Source: Trueperaceae bacterium (GTDB lineage: Bacteria > Deinococcota > Deinococci > Deinococcales > Trueperaceae). Taken from it: DNA of 34,308 nt. The position numbers were made by a program, and so were the translations under genes. Shown piece by piece: positions 18,343-25,463 of this stretch (positions within the stretch are counted from its first letter, which is position 1; each line of letters opens with the position of its first letter). Below the pieces are notes generated by a model. The model saw nothing but the letters and a program-made list of their open reading frames with translations, was not told the DNA's origin and made no database searches. The stretch spans positions 1 through 34,308 of the forward strand of contig JAVLCF010000008.1 in assembly GCA_031581195.1 (NCBI GenBank), written 5' to 3'.

Positions 18343-19170
18343 CTACGCCCCGCCGGCGGCGTCCGGGGCCGGCGCGCCGAGGACGTCCTCGAGCCAGGTG
18401 ACGAAGGTCGCCCACGCCTCGCCGGCCGGCCCGCCGGCGGCGATGGCGTCGACGCCGCCGACGAAGGCGTGCCCGACGCCGGGCCAGCTGCGGATGGCGT
18501 GCGGGACGCCCGCTTCGTCGAGGGCGGCGTCGAAGGCCGCCACCTCGCGCGGCGGGATCTGCGCGTCCTCCTCGCCGAAGATGCCCAGCACCGGGCCGGG
18601 GAGGCGTGCGAGGCGGGCGGGGTCGTCGATCGGGGTGCCGTAGAAGACGCCGGTGCCGGCGAGGCGGTCGTCGGAGAGGGCGTAGCGCAGCGCCGCGCCG
18701 CCGCCGTAGCAGAAGCCCATCACGACGATCCGCTCCGGGTCGACGCTGGGGTCGGCGGCGAGGGCGTCGACGACGACGCGCAGGTCGCGGTCGATGGCGG
18801 CGGCGGGGGTGGCGACGACGTTCCAGATGGCCGACGGCACCAGGTCGACGCTGACGCCGCGGAAGGTGTCGGGCGCCACGACGACGTAGCCGCGTTCGGC
18901 GAGGGCGTCGGCCTTGCCGGTGACGTCGGCGCGGAGCCCCCAGAACTCGTGGATCATCACGACGGCGGGGTGGGGTCCGTCGCCGGGCGGCTCCGCGCGG
19001 TGGGCGGCGACGTCGGGACCGCCGTCGGTGGCGTCGTAGACGACGTTGGTGAGCGCCTCGACGCGCCCGTCGGTGCGGGCGCGGTCGACGACGACGCTCA
19101 GGGCGAGCGCCACGGCGCTCGCCGCGACCAGGGCGGCCGCGGCGAGGAGGGTGCGTCGCAGGATGCGCAT
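18343..19170 (-). CDS. Dienelactone hydrolase family alpha/beta hydrolase, exported or membrane-anchored
   Basis: A 275-residue protein. Residues 1-28 form an N-terminal hydrophobic segment (signal peptide or anchor). The dienelactone hydrolase triad is intact: Cys154 in MGFCYGGG, Asp202 in GEEDAQIP and His234 in GVGHAFVGG. Glu75 in MIHEFWGLR matches the glutamate that regulates the cysteine in the classic enzyme. Real substrates of such periplasmic homologues are mostly unknown. The ATG at 19170 is 6 nt after TAGACT. It sits between the CRP-family regulator gene and the NifU-like gene, all on the same strand. Confidence 0.88.
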   Translation of the reverse strand: MRILRRTLLAAAALVAASAVALALSVVVDRARTDGRVEALTNVVYDATDGGPDVAAHRAEPPGDGPHPAVVMIHEFWGLRADVTGKADALAERGYVVVAPDTFRGVSVDLVPSAIWNVVATPAAAIDRDLRVVVDALAADPSVDPERIVVMGFCYGGGAALRYALSDDRLAGTGVFYGTPIDDPARLARLPGPVLGIFGEEDAQIPPREVAAFDAALDEAGVPHAIRSWPGVGHAFVGGVDAIAAGGPAGEAWATFVTWLEDVLGAPAPDAAGGA

Positions 19171-19176
19171 GGGCGC

Positions 19177-19182
19177 AGTCTA
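19177..19182 (-). promoter_or_regulatory. -10 box for leaderless hydrolase transcript
   Basis: TAGACT on the minus strand, 6 nt (GCGCCC), then the ATG of the dienelactone-hydrolase-like gene. No ribosome site and no clear -35 box are seen in the 35-nt gap after the regulator gene. Confidence 0.55.
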
Positions 19183-19205
19183 CGCGCCGGCGTGGGGGGC
19201 TCGGG

Positions 19206-19889
19206 TCAGAGCACCTGCATGACGTAGTGGTCGGTGGCCCGCTCGAGGCCCTCGGGGTCGGCGACGTACACGCCGCGCGTGCCGGAGAGGGCGCCGTCGC
19301 TGCGCAGTTCGCCGAGGATCCGCGTGATCGTGACGCGGCTGCTGCCGGTCAGGTCGGCGAGGTCCTCGTGCGTGAGCGCCAGCGGCAGCTTGACGCCGTG
19401 CTCGCTCTCGTCGCTGGGCTGGCCGAACTGGTCGGCGAGGCGCAGGAAGGCGCGCGTCACGCGGGCGCCGACCGGCATTTCGGCCTCGTCGATCATCTCC
19501 CGGCTGCGGCGCAGTTGGCGCGCCATGCTCTGCAGCACGTAGTCGCGCACCTTGCGGTCGTTCATCGCCTGTTGCGGGTCGATCGGCGTGAGGCACGACT
19601 CGTGCACCGCGACGACGGTCTCCGCGTGGTGGCCGCCGTCGAGCGAGGCGAGCCCGAGGACGTCGCCGGGGCCGTAGAGGTCGGCGATGCGGTCGCGCCC
19701 CAAGCTGGTGGGGACGACCGCCTTGAGGACGCCGTAGTTGACGACGTACAGGTTGGAGGCCTCGCGGCCGGACTCGTACAGGACGCCGTCGGGATCGAGG
19801 GTCCGGGTGGGCAGCGCGAGGGTCCCGGGCACGATGTCGGAGACGTCGCAGCTCGGGGGCGCGGCGAGGGAATCGAACGTGTGGAGCAT
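19206..19889 (-). CDS. CRP/FNR-family transcription regulator
   Basis: A 227-residue regulator with an N-terminal cyclic-nucleotide-binding fold (about 20-125) and a C-terminal winged helix (about 140-227). The helix-turn-helix is LALTHEDLADLTGSSRVTITRILGELRSDG (170-199). The cAMP phosphate-binding Arg-Ser/Thr pair is not visible (PGDVLGLASLDGGHHAETVVA instead), and there are only two cysteines, so it is unlikely to be a standard cAMP or FNR Fe-S sensor. I prefer the ATG at 19889, which has GAGGTG 4 nt upstream, over the ATG 12 nt earlier. Deinococcus and Thermus have CRP-family stress regulators such as DdrI and SdrP; it may be one of these. Confidence 0.87.
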   Translation of the reverse strand: MLHTFDSLAAPPSCDVSDIVPGTLALPTRTLDPDGVLYESGREASNLYVVNYGVLKAVVPTSLGRDRIADLYGPGDVLGLASLDGGHHAETVVAVHESCLTPIDPQQAMNDRKVRDYVLQSMARQLRRSREMIDEAEMPVGARVTRAFLRLADQFGQPSDESEHGVKLPLALTHEDLADLTGSSRVTITRILGELRSDGALSGTRGVYVADPEGLERATDHYVMQVL

Positions 19890-19904
19890 GGTGCACCTCA
19901 TTCA

Positions 19905-19954
19905 CCGGACGTGCGTCCGGGGGGTCTCGACGTGGGGGCGGGGACGGTCCCCGC
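19905..19954 (-). promoter_or_regulatory. Structured 5' leader of the CRP-family gene
   Basis: Two inverted repeats lie between the predicted start and the ribosome site: GCGGGGAC-N1-GTCCCCGC (19938-19954) and CCGGAC-N4-GTCCGG (19905-19920). The second is a few bases from GAGGTG and could be an operator or a translational control hairpin. Confidence 0.4.
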
Positions 19955-19968
19955 CGGGCACTACAAAA

Positions 19969-19998
19969 ACTATAGCACCCCACCCGGGATTCTGTAAA
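19969..19998 (-). promoter_or_regulatory. Promoter of the CRP-family gene
   Basis: TTTACA (19993-19998), 18 nt, TATAGT (19969-19974) on the minus strand. It lies in an unusually AT-rich patch for this window. The predicted leader is about 70 nt. Confidence 0.7.
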
Positions 19999-20064
19999 GG
20001 CATTTTCCCCGTGCTGGTGGGGATTTCTCACCGTTTTCACATTCGTGGTGCGGGCCACGTTTCT

Positions 20065-20130
20065 CGGAATCGTTCCGAATGCCGTCCAGGACGACGTTTC
20101 TGGGCCCTGCACGTGAATCCGTTCACGTGC
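20065..20130. promoter_or_regulatory. Two related palindromes between the CRP-family gene and lexA
   Basis: CGGAA-N3-TTCCG (20065-20077) and GCACGTGAA-N4-TTCACGTGC (20109-20130) share the core GAATC(C)GTTC. The second, with 9-bp arms, lies 30 bp upstream of the lexA -35 box. The rest of the 308-bp divergent region holds the two promoters and no gene that I can support. Confidence 0.5.
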
Positions 20131-20160
20131 CCGGTTCTCATCCGCCGCCCCCCGGAGCGC

Positions 20161-20189
20161 TTGACGCGCGCGGGCCGATACCTTAGCAT
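20161..20189 (+). promoter_or_regulatory. lexA promoter
   Basis: TTGACG (20161-20166), 17 nt, TAGCAT (20184-20189). The ATG is only 8 nt after the -10 box, so the 5' leader would be one or two bases: an almost leaderless mRNA. GAGG upstream of ATG may not be transcribed. Confidence 0.7.
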
Positions 20190-20197
20190 TTGAGGCA

Positions 20198-20821
20198 ATG
20201 TCGAGGCCGCTCTCCCCCGCGCAGACCCGCATCTACGAACGCCTCCGCGACCACGTCGCGCGGCACGGCGTCACCCCCGACCTCGCCTCCTTCGCGCGGG
20301 ACCTCGACCTCCACTACGTGAGCCTCAAGCAACACCTCGAGGCGCTCCACGACAAGGGCTGGCTGACGTTCGAGAGCCGCGGGCGCGGCCGCTCCCCCCA
20401 CCTGCACCTCCCCGCCGCGGCGACCGGGGTCCCCATCCTCGGCGCGATCCCCGCCGGACCGCTCGCCGAAGCGGTCCAGGACGCCGAGGGCTACCTCCCC
20501 CTCCCCGGCCTGCACGACCGCGGATTCGCCCTGCGCGTCCGCGGCGACAGCATGGCCGACCTGATCCAGGACGGCGACGTCGTGCTCCTCGAGAAACGCC
20601 CCACCCGCCGCTCCGGCGAGATCTGCGCCGTGCGGGTCGGCGACGACGACGTCACGCTGAAGTACCTCGACGACCTCGGCGCCGGGCGGTGGGCGCTCCG
20701 CCCCCACAACGACGCCTACGCCACCCAGGAGCACCCCGCCGCGGACCTCGAGGTGGAGGGCGTCTACCGGGGCCTGCTGCGCGGGCCGGTCGTCGACGCG
20801 CTCGCCGTGCACGACGACTGA
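20198..20821 (+). CDS. lexA: LexA-like SOS repressor
   Basis: A 207-residue LexA. The N-terminal winged helix (1-70) starts LSPAQTRIYERLRDHV. The peptidase domain has the self-cleavage site Ala86-Gly87 in PILGAIPAGPLAEA, nucleophile Ser118 in VRGDSMADLIQDGD and general base Lys155 in VTLKYL. Spacings almost equal those of E. coli LexA (84/85, 119, 156). With RecA it would self-cleave after DNA damage and relieve repression. The wing and helix sequences differ from classic LexA, so its operator may differ. It is divergent from a CRP-family gene and convergent with the sulfatase gene, with a 12-bp gap. Confidence 0.88.
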   Translation: MSRPLSPAQTRIYERLRDHVARHGVTPDLASFARDLDLHYVSLKQHLEALHDKGWLTFESRGRGRSPHLHLPAAATGVPILGAIPAGPLAEAVQDAEGYLPLPGLHDRGFALRVRGDSMADLIQDGDVVLLEKRPTRRSGEICAVRVGDDDVTLKYLDDLGAGRWALRPHNDAYATQEHPAADLEVEGVYRGLLRGPVVDALAVHDD

Positions 20822-20833
20822 CGTGCCCCGACG

Positions 20834-22186
20834 TCAGGGGTAGGTCGGCAGGTCCGGGCTCCGCTGCACGGCCGGTCTCGAGGCGGCCGGCACGATCGTG
20901 GGCGTCCGCCCCTCCACCGCCTCGACGTGCGCCACGAGGCGGGCGCGCAGGTCGGCGGCGACGTCCGCGAAGGCGTCCAGGCCGGCCAGGTTCTCCAGCT
21001 CGTACGGGTCCGCCTCGAGGTCGTACAGGAACCGTTCCTCGTAGCGTTCGGCGCCGGGATCGCCGGTCGGGTCGGCGTCCGGCGCATCCACGCCGTACTT
21101 CCAACGGCGGGTGCGGAGCGCCCGCCCCACGACGTCCTCGCTGATCTGCACGAACAGCTCGTCCGCATCGGTCCCCGCCCGCGCGCGAAGCGCGGGATCG
21201 CGCAGCGACGTCCCCCGGATCCCCGGGGGCGGCGCGATGCCCGCGACGTCCAGCAGCGTCGCGGTGAGGTCGGGGATGCCGACCAGCGTCTCGATGCGCC
21301 CCCCGCCGTCGAAGCCGGGCCCGACCAGCGCGGTGGGCACGCGGATCGACGCCTCGTGGCAGGACCGCTTGTACTCGTCGTTGCGGGTCTTGAAGTGGTT
21401 GCCGTGGTCCGACGTGAACAGCACCACCGTGTCGCGCTCGAGATCGAGGCTCCGCAACGCGTCGCGCACCCGCCCCAACGCCTCGTCGAGGCGCTTCACC
21501 ATGCCGTAGTACCCCGCCAGATGCCGCGGGGCACTGCCGACGAGCGCCTCCAGGTCGGGCGGGCGCCAGGCGTCGGCGTAGCGCGCGGCGTACCCGCGCG
21601 GGGCCGGGTAGTCGTCGCGGTGGTTCTGGTGGTGCGGCTCCAGGAACGACGTGAACAAGAAGAACGGCGCCTCGCGGGGTTCGGCGAGGTAGCGGATCGC
21701 CTCGTCGGCGAGGGCGTCGACGCGGTAGCCGGGCAGGTGCCGCGGCCGCCCGTCCTCGTCGAACACCGTCGTGGCGTACGCGTCCGACGTGAACTCGAGG
21801 ACGTTCGCCGCCCGCCACGTGGCGTAGCCCCCGCGCTCCGCCTCCGGGACCGGGTCGCGCGACGCGAGGTGCCACTTGCCGACGTAGGCGGTGTCGTAGC
21901 CCGCCTCCGCGAAGCGGTCGCCCAACGTCGGCACGTCGGGGTCCAGATGGACGCCGTTCGTGAACGACCCGTGCTCGGTCCCGTGCAGGCCGGTCTGCAG
22001 GCAGGCGCGGGCGGGCCCGCACACCGGCTGCACGGTGAACGACCGCGCCACGTGCGTCCCCTCGCGCGCCATCGCGTCGAACTCCGGGGTCAGGCCCCCC
22101 GGGTGGCCGTGGACGCCGGTCGTGTCCCAGCGCTGCTGGTCGGTGAAGAACACCACGACGTTGGGTCGTTTCGCACCTTCGCGCAT
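20834..22186 (-). CDS. Formylglycine-type sulfatase, cytoplasmic
   Basis: A 450-residue type I sulfatase that hydrolyses sulfate esters. It begins KRPNVVVFFTDQQRWDTTG (metal ligands Asp16 and Gln17). The formylglycine motif CGPAR (Cys56 to Arg60, CXPXR) is followed by ACLQTG. KWHL, FLEPHHQNH and LFTSDHGNHFKTRNDEYKRSCHEASIRVP supply further metal and sulfate contacts. Tail segments such as WKYGVDAP and YDLEADPYELENLA are typical. There is no signal peptide, so it should act in the cytoplasm after import. It lies 53 nt downstream of the module A permease gene and in the same direction, so an imported sulfated sugar is the likely substrate. The activating enzyme is not in this window. Confidence 0.92.
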   Translation of the reverse strand: MREGAKRPNVVVFFTDQQRWDTTGVHGHPGGLTPEFDAMAREGTHVARSFTVQPVCGPARACLQTGLHGTEHGSFTNGVHLDPDVPTLGDRFAEAGYDTAYVGKWHLASRDPVPEAERGGYATWRAANVLEFTSDAYATTVFDEDGRPRHLPGYRVDALADEAIRYLAEPREAPFFLFTSFLEPHHQNHRDDYPAPRGYAARYADAWRPPDLEALVGSAPRHLAGYYGMVKRLDEALGRVRDALRSLDLERDTVVLFTSDHGNHFKTRNDEYKRSCHEASIRVPTALVGPGFDGGGRIETLVGIPDLTATLLDVAGIAPPPGIRGTSLRDPALRARAGTDADELFVQISEDVVGRALRTRRWKYGVDAPDADPTGDPGAERYEERFLYDLEADPYELENLAGLDAFADVAADLRARLVAHVEAVEGRTPTIVPAASRPAVQRSPDLPTYP

Positions 22187-22239
22187 GCTCGTCCCTCTCC
22201 GTTCCCCCCGCCGAGGCGGGGCAACCCCGCGGACGGGGC

Positions 22240-23067
22240 CTACTTGCCCGCCTGGATGGCGATGCCGTCCATGATGCGCTCGCGGAGCGCGAAGAACAAC
22301 GCCATGACCGGCAGGAGCGTCACGACCGCGGCGGCCGCGATCAGGTTCCAGGTGATCAGTTGCTGCGACGACTTGAACAGCGTCACGCCCACCGGCAGGG
22401 TCTGCCACTCCTGGCGCGTCACCACCAGCGGCCACAGGTAGTCGTTCCAGCGGAACATGAAGTTGTACAGCCCCAACACCGCGATGCCGGGCAGCGCCAG
22501 CGGCACGATGACGCGCGCCACGATCGTGAGTTCGCCCGCCCCGTCGATGCGGGCCGCCTCGACCACCTCGTCGGGGATCGTGAGCATGAACTGGTTCATG
22601 AAGAACAACCCGAACCCGGTCGCCGTGAGCGGCAGCGCCAACCCCGCCCACGTGTCGACCCAACCCCAGCCCGCGATCATCGTGTAGAGCGGGATGGTCC
22701 GCACCGCGGGCGGCACGAGGATGCTGCCCACGAACAGGGCGAGCACCAGGCGTCGGCCCGGCATGCGGATCTTCGTCGTCGCGTACGCCGCCAGCGTCGA
22801 CGTCACCAGCACCATCGCCGTCGTCGACACGGTGTAGATCGCCGAGTTCGTGAACAGGCCGACCACGTCGAGGCGCTCGAACACCCGCGCGTAGTTCTCG
22901 AAATCGAAGGCGGCGGGGATCAGGGTCGGCGGGATCGACGACGCCTCCTGGATCGTCTGGAACGACAGCAGCACCACGTACACCAGCGGGAACAGCACGA
23001 CCAGCGAGAGCAACGCCAGCCCCACGTGCGCCGCGATGCGGCCGGCGTTCCGCCGCAGCCGCCTCAT
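22240..23067 (-). CDS. Carbohydrate ABC permease, MalG type (module A)
   Basis: A 275-residue CUT1 permease with about six membrane helices. The EAA coupling loop is EVVEAARIDGAGELTIVARVIVPLALPG (about residues 172-199), and FRWNDYLWPLVVT is typical of MalG-type subunits. ATG at 23067 overlaps the partner permease stop (ATGA). No ATPase gene is present in the module, so it probably shares an MsiK/UgpC-type ATPase from another locus (family knowledge plus inference). Confidence 0.93.
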   Translation of the reverse strand: MRRLRRNAGRIAAHVGLALLSLVVLFPLVYVVLLSFQTIQEASSIPPTLIPAAFDFENYARVFERLDVVGLFTNSAIYTVSTTAMVLVTSTLAAYATTKIRMPGRRLVLALFVGSILVPPAVRTIPLYTMIAGWGWVDTWAGLALPLTATGFGLFFMNQFMLTIPDEVVEAARIDGAGELTIVARVIVPLALPGIAVLGLYNFMFRWNDYLWPLVVTRQEWQTLPVGVTLFKSSQQLITWNLIAAAAVVTLLPVMALFFALRERIMDGIAIQAGK

Positions 23068-23945
23068 TCGACCCCCTGGTAGGCGCGTTCCTGCCAGACG
23101 TTCATCAGGTAGGACAGCGCGAACAGCAGCGCGAACATCACGATCGTCATGGCGTTCGCCATGGGCACGTCGAAGCTCTCGAAGGCGGTCTCGTAGATCA
23201 GCAGCATCAACACCTCGGTCCCCCGGAACGGCCCACCCCCGGTCAGGATCTGCGCCAGGACGAAGGAGTGCACGAAGCCGCCCATCAACGACAACACCCC
23301 GATGAAGACGATCGTCGGCACCAGCAGCGGCAGGGTGATGTGGCGGATCTTGTTCCAGGTGCCCACCCCGTCGATCTCCGCGGCCTCGTAGTAGGTGCGG
23401 GGGATCGAGCGCAGGCCCGAGGCGAAGAGCAGCATGTTGTAGCCCAGCGTGAACCACACCTGCACCACGACCAGCGACACCATCGCCCCGGTCGGCGTCT
23501 GCAGCCAGGCGACGGGGGTCAGCCCCAGCGCCGCCAGCCCCCCGTTCAGGATGCCGAAGTCGGCGTTGAACATGTACTGCCACACGAGCGTCGCGATGGC
23601 GGGCGTGACGACGTAGGGGAGGATGAGGACGCTCGAGAAGATCGGCTTGAAGCGGATCCCCCGGTCGTCCAGCGCGTACGCGGCGAGGAACCCGAGCGCG
23701 ATGCTGACGACGGAGTAGCTGGCGGTGAAGACCACCGTGACCCGCAGCGCGTTCCAGAAGCGGGGGCTCTCGAACAGGTAGCGGTAGTTCTCGAACCCGA
23801 CGAAATCGAGGTTGCTGCCGAACCCCGCGTGCAGGCTGTTGTAGAAGCCGACGGCGAACGGCGCGAAGGTGAAGACGGCCAGCGAGAGAAGGGCCGGCGC
23901 GAGGAAGAGATACCCGGTCAGATACCGGCGGTGACGTTGCTTCAT
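23064..23945 (-). CDS. Carbohydrate ABC permease, MalF type (module A)
   Basis: A 293-residue CUT1 permease. It starts GYLFLAPALLSLAVFTFAPFAVGFYNSL, has about six helices, and carries the EAA loop RTYYEAAEIDGVGTWNKIRHITLPLLVPT (about 190-218) and QILTGGGPFRGTEVLMLLIYETAFES, both MalF-like. It is separated from its binding-protein gene by 118 nt holding a strong hairpin. Confidence 0.93.
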   Translation of the reverse strand: MKQRHRRYLTGYLFLAPALLSLAVFTFAPFAVGFYNSLHAGFGSNLDFVGFENYRYLFESPRFWNALRVTVVFTASYSVVSIALGFLAAYALDDRGIRFKPIFSSVLILPYVVTPAIATLVWQYMFNADFGILNGGLAALGLTPVAWLQTPTGAMVSLVVVQVWFTLGYNMLLFASGLRSIPRTYYEAAEIDGVGTWNKIRHITLPLLVPTIVFIGVLSLMGGFVHSFVLAQILTGGGPFRGTEVLMLLIYETAFESFDVPMANAMTIVMFALLFALSYLMNVWQERAYQGVE

Positions 23946-24012
23946 GCCCGGTTCGGCGCTCCCGATTCCCGGCCCGCGACGCAGGGGAGGCGGTCCGTGG
24001 GTCCGCAGCGTA

Positions 24013-24045
24013 CCGGCGGGAGGAGGGGGTGCCTCCTCCCGCCGG
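24013..24045 (-). repeat. Hairpin between binding-protein gene and MalF-type gene (module A)
   Basis: A perfect 14-bp stem, CCGGCGGGAGGAGG and its complement, with a 5-nt loop, 18 nt after the binding-protein stop. It parallels the hairpins after the other three binding-protein genes. Confidence 0.7.
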
Positions 24046-24063
24046 CGGTGGGCGCATCCGTGC

Positions 24064-25314
24064 TCAGTCGGAGGCGCGTTCGATCAGGCGGTTCGATTCG
24101 CGGACGTACGCGTCGAGCGCGTCGTCCACGTCCCCGCGGGCGTACACGACGGTCTGGTACAGCTGCTCGAAGACGTCGCCGCCCGGCGTGATGTCGCCCA
24201 AGCCCAGGTTGCGCGCGGCGATGTCGAACGGGGAGGCGGCGCCCAGGATGGGCGTGAACTCCGCGACGCCGGGCACCCCCTCGAGGCGCGGGTCGGCCGC
24301 CCAGGAGGCGCGCGGCATCATCATGCCGGTCTCCAGGGTCGCGGCGACCTCGACGTCGACCGACGTCAGGCGCTGCATGAGGTCCCACGCGAGGTCGGGG
24401 TGCTCCGCGTCGTCGGGGATCGCGACGGCGGTCCCGGCGACCGTCGACAGGGCGCCCGCCCCGTCGACGCGCGGCACGGGGGAGATGCCGTAGTCGAAGT
24501 CGGACTCGAGGCTCTCGAGGTTGGCGATGTCCCACGGGCCCGAGAGGATCATCGCGACGCGCTGCTCGAAGAACGAGCGGCGGGTCGCCTGGTACGCCGC
24601 GCCCGGCTCGGGGCGCAGCGCCCAGCCGTTGGCGGAGACGTCCTGCAGCGTCTGCAGCGTCTCGCGGATCGTGGGCGTGTCGATGGCGATCTCCCCGTCC
24701 TCGATCAGGAACGGCGTTTCCTCCGAGGCGAAGAACGGCATGACGTAGCCGGGGTCGGTGTCGAACCCGAACGCCGCCACGTCCGGCCCGAGCGCCGCGT
24801 CGAGCGCTTCGGCGGTGGCGTAGAACTCGGCCATCGTCTCCGGCGGGTCGGTGGGGTCGAGGCCGGCCTCTTCGAACAGGTCCTCGTTGTAGAACAGCGC
24901 CAGCGCGGTGTGGTGGAGCTTGAGGCCGTAGCGGCGCGCGTCGAGCGTCACCTCGGTCCAGGTGCCCTCGAACCAATCCGAGCTCTCGTCCCACGCCGCG
25001 ATGTCGTCGGTGACGTCGCGCAGAGCGCCCAGGCCGGCGAACTCGGTGATCCAGGTCGCGGGCACCTCGAGCAGGTCGGGGCCCTGGCCGGCGGAGAAGT
25101 CGGTCAGCAACTTCGTGCGCATGTCGGGCCAGGCGAAGGTCTGCAGGTCGACCTCGACGCCGTGGTCGGCGGCGAAGTCGTCGATGACCTCCTGGTACGC
25201 GTCGTAGACGTGGTTGTTGTTCCAGTAGATGGTGAAGGTGTCTTGGGCCACGGCCGACTGCAGGAGCAGCACCAGCGTCGCGGCGGCGAGCATGCGAAGG
25301 GTCGCGATGGTCAT
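24064..25314 (-). CDS. Carbohydrate ABC transporter substrate-binding protein (module A)
   Basis: A 416-residue SBP family 1 protein of the CUT1 type. The signal peptide covers 1-23 (AVA/QD), with no lipobox. DLLEVPATWITEFAGLGALRDVTDDI, GLKLHHTALALFYNEDLFEEAGLDP, ILSGPWDIANLES and TVAGTAVAIPDDAEHPDLAWDLMQRLTS are classic segments of sugar-binding proteins. The mature protein lacks cysteine. ATG at 25314 has a GGAGAGG ribosome site; the open frame extends 14 codons upstream but those are not needed. It is divergent from the GH4 gene and shares an operator region with it. Confidence 0.93.
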   Translation of the reverse strand: MTIATLRMLAAATLVLLLQSAVAQDTFTIYWNNNHVYDAYQEVIDDFAADHGVEVDLQTFAWPDMRTKLLTDFSAGQGPDLLEVPATWITEFAGLGALRDVTDDIAAWDESSDWFEGTWTEVTLDARRYGLKLHHTALALFYNEDLFEEAGLDPTDPPETMAEFYATAEALDAALGPDVAAFGFDTDPGYVMPFFASEETPFLIEDGEIAIDTPTIRETLQTLQDVSANGWALRPEPGAAYQATRRSFFEQRVAMILSGPWDIANLESLESDFDYGISPVPRVDGAGALSTVAGTAVAIPDDAEHPDLAWDLMQRLTSVDVEVAATLETGMMMPRASWAADPRLEGVPGVAEFTPILGAASPFDIAARNLGLGDITPGGDVFEQLYQTVVYARGDVDDALDAYVRESNRLIERASD

Positions 25315-25346
25315 ACGCCTCTCCTCTCCGTTTGTCGAACACGGCA

Positions 25347-25376
25347 GTCGTATCACTAAAGGCTTTTACCTGTCAA
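25347..25376 (-). promoter_or_regulatory. Promoter of module A transporter operon
   Basis: TTGACA (25371-25376) on the minus strand, with a weaker -10 region, ATACGA or TACGAC, 17-18 nt downstream (25347-25353). The spacer contains the LacI-type palindrome. Confidence 0.6.
25356..25369. promoter_or_regulatory. LacI-type operator candidate in the divergent module A promoter
   Basis: GTAAAAGCCTTTAG on the minus strand is an even-length palindrome centred on GC with five of seven symmetric pairs, the shape of LacI-family operators. It fills the spacer of the minus promoter and touches the -35 box of the plus promoter, so one bound repressor could silence both. Confidence 0.5.
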
Positions 25377-25393
25377 CGTGGTGCTGATAGACT
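25365..25393 (+). promoter_or_regulatory. Promoter of the GH4-LacI operon
   Basis: TTTACC (25365-25370), 17 nt, TAGACT (25388-25393). It overlaps the divergent promoter of the transporter operon. The leader of about 65 nt carries a perfect palindrome. Confidence 0.55.
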
Positions 25394-25408
25394 CCGCATC
25401 GCTGCGAC

Positions 25409-25430
25409 GACGGCCCCGCGCGGGGCCGTC
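25409..25430 (+). repeat. Palindrome in the leader of the GH4 gene
   Basis: Two 11-nt arms of GACGGCCCCGC type meet without a spacer, 33 bp before the GH4 start codon. As RNA it is a strong hairpin just upstream of the ribosome-binding region. Confidence 0.5.
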
Positions 25431-25463
25431 CCCTCGCCGACCCACCCAACGAACGGAGTCCGC

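Noticed and set aside
20065-20130. Classical SOS boxes for LexA
   Set aside because: The palindromes do not have the spacing of CTGT-N8-ACAG or GAAC-N4-GTTC, so they are reported only as unassigned sites.
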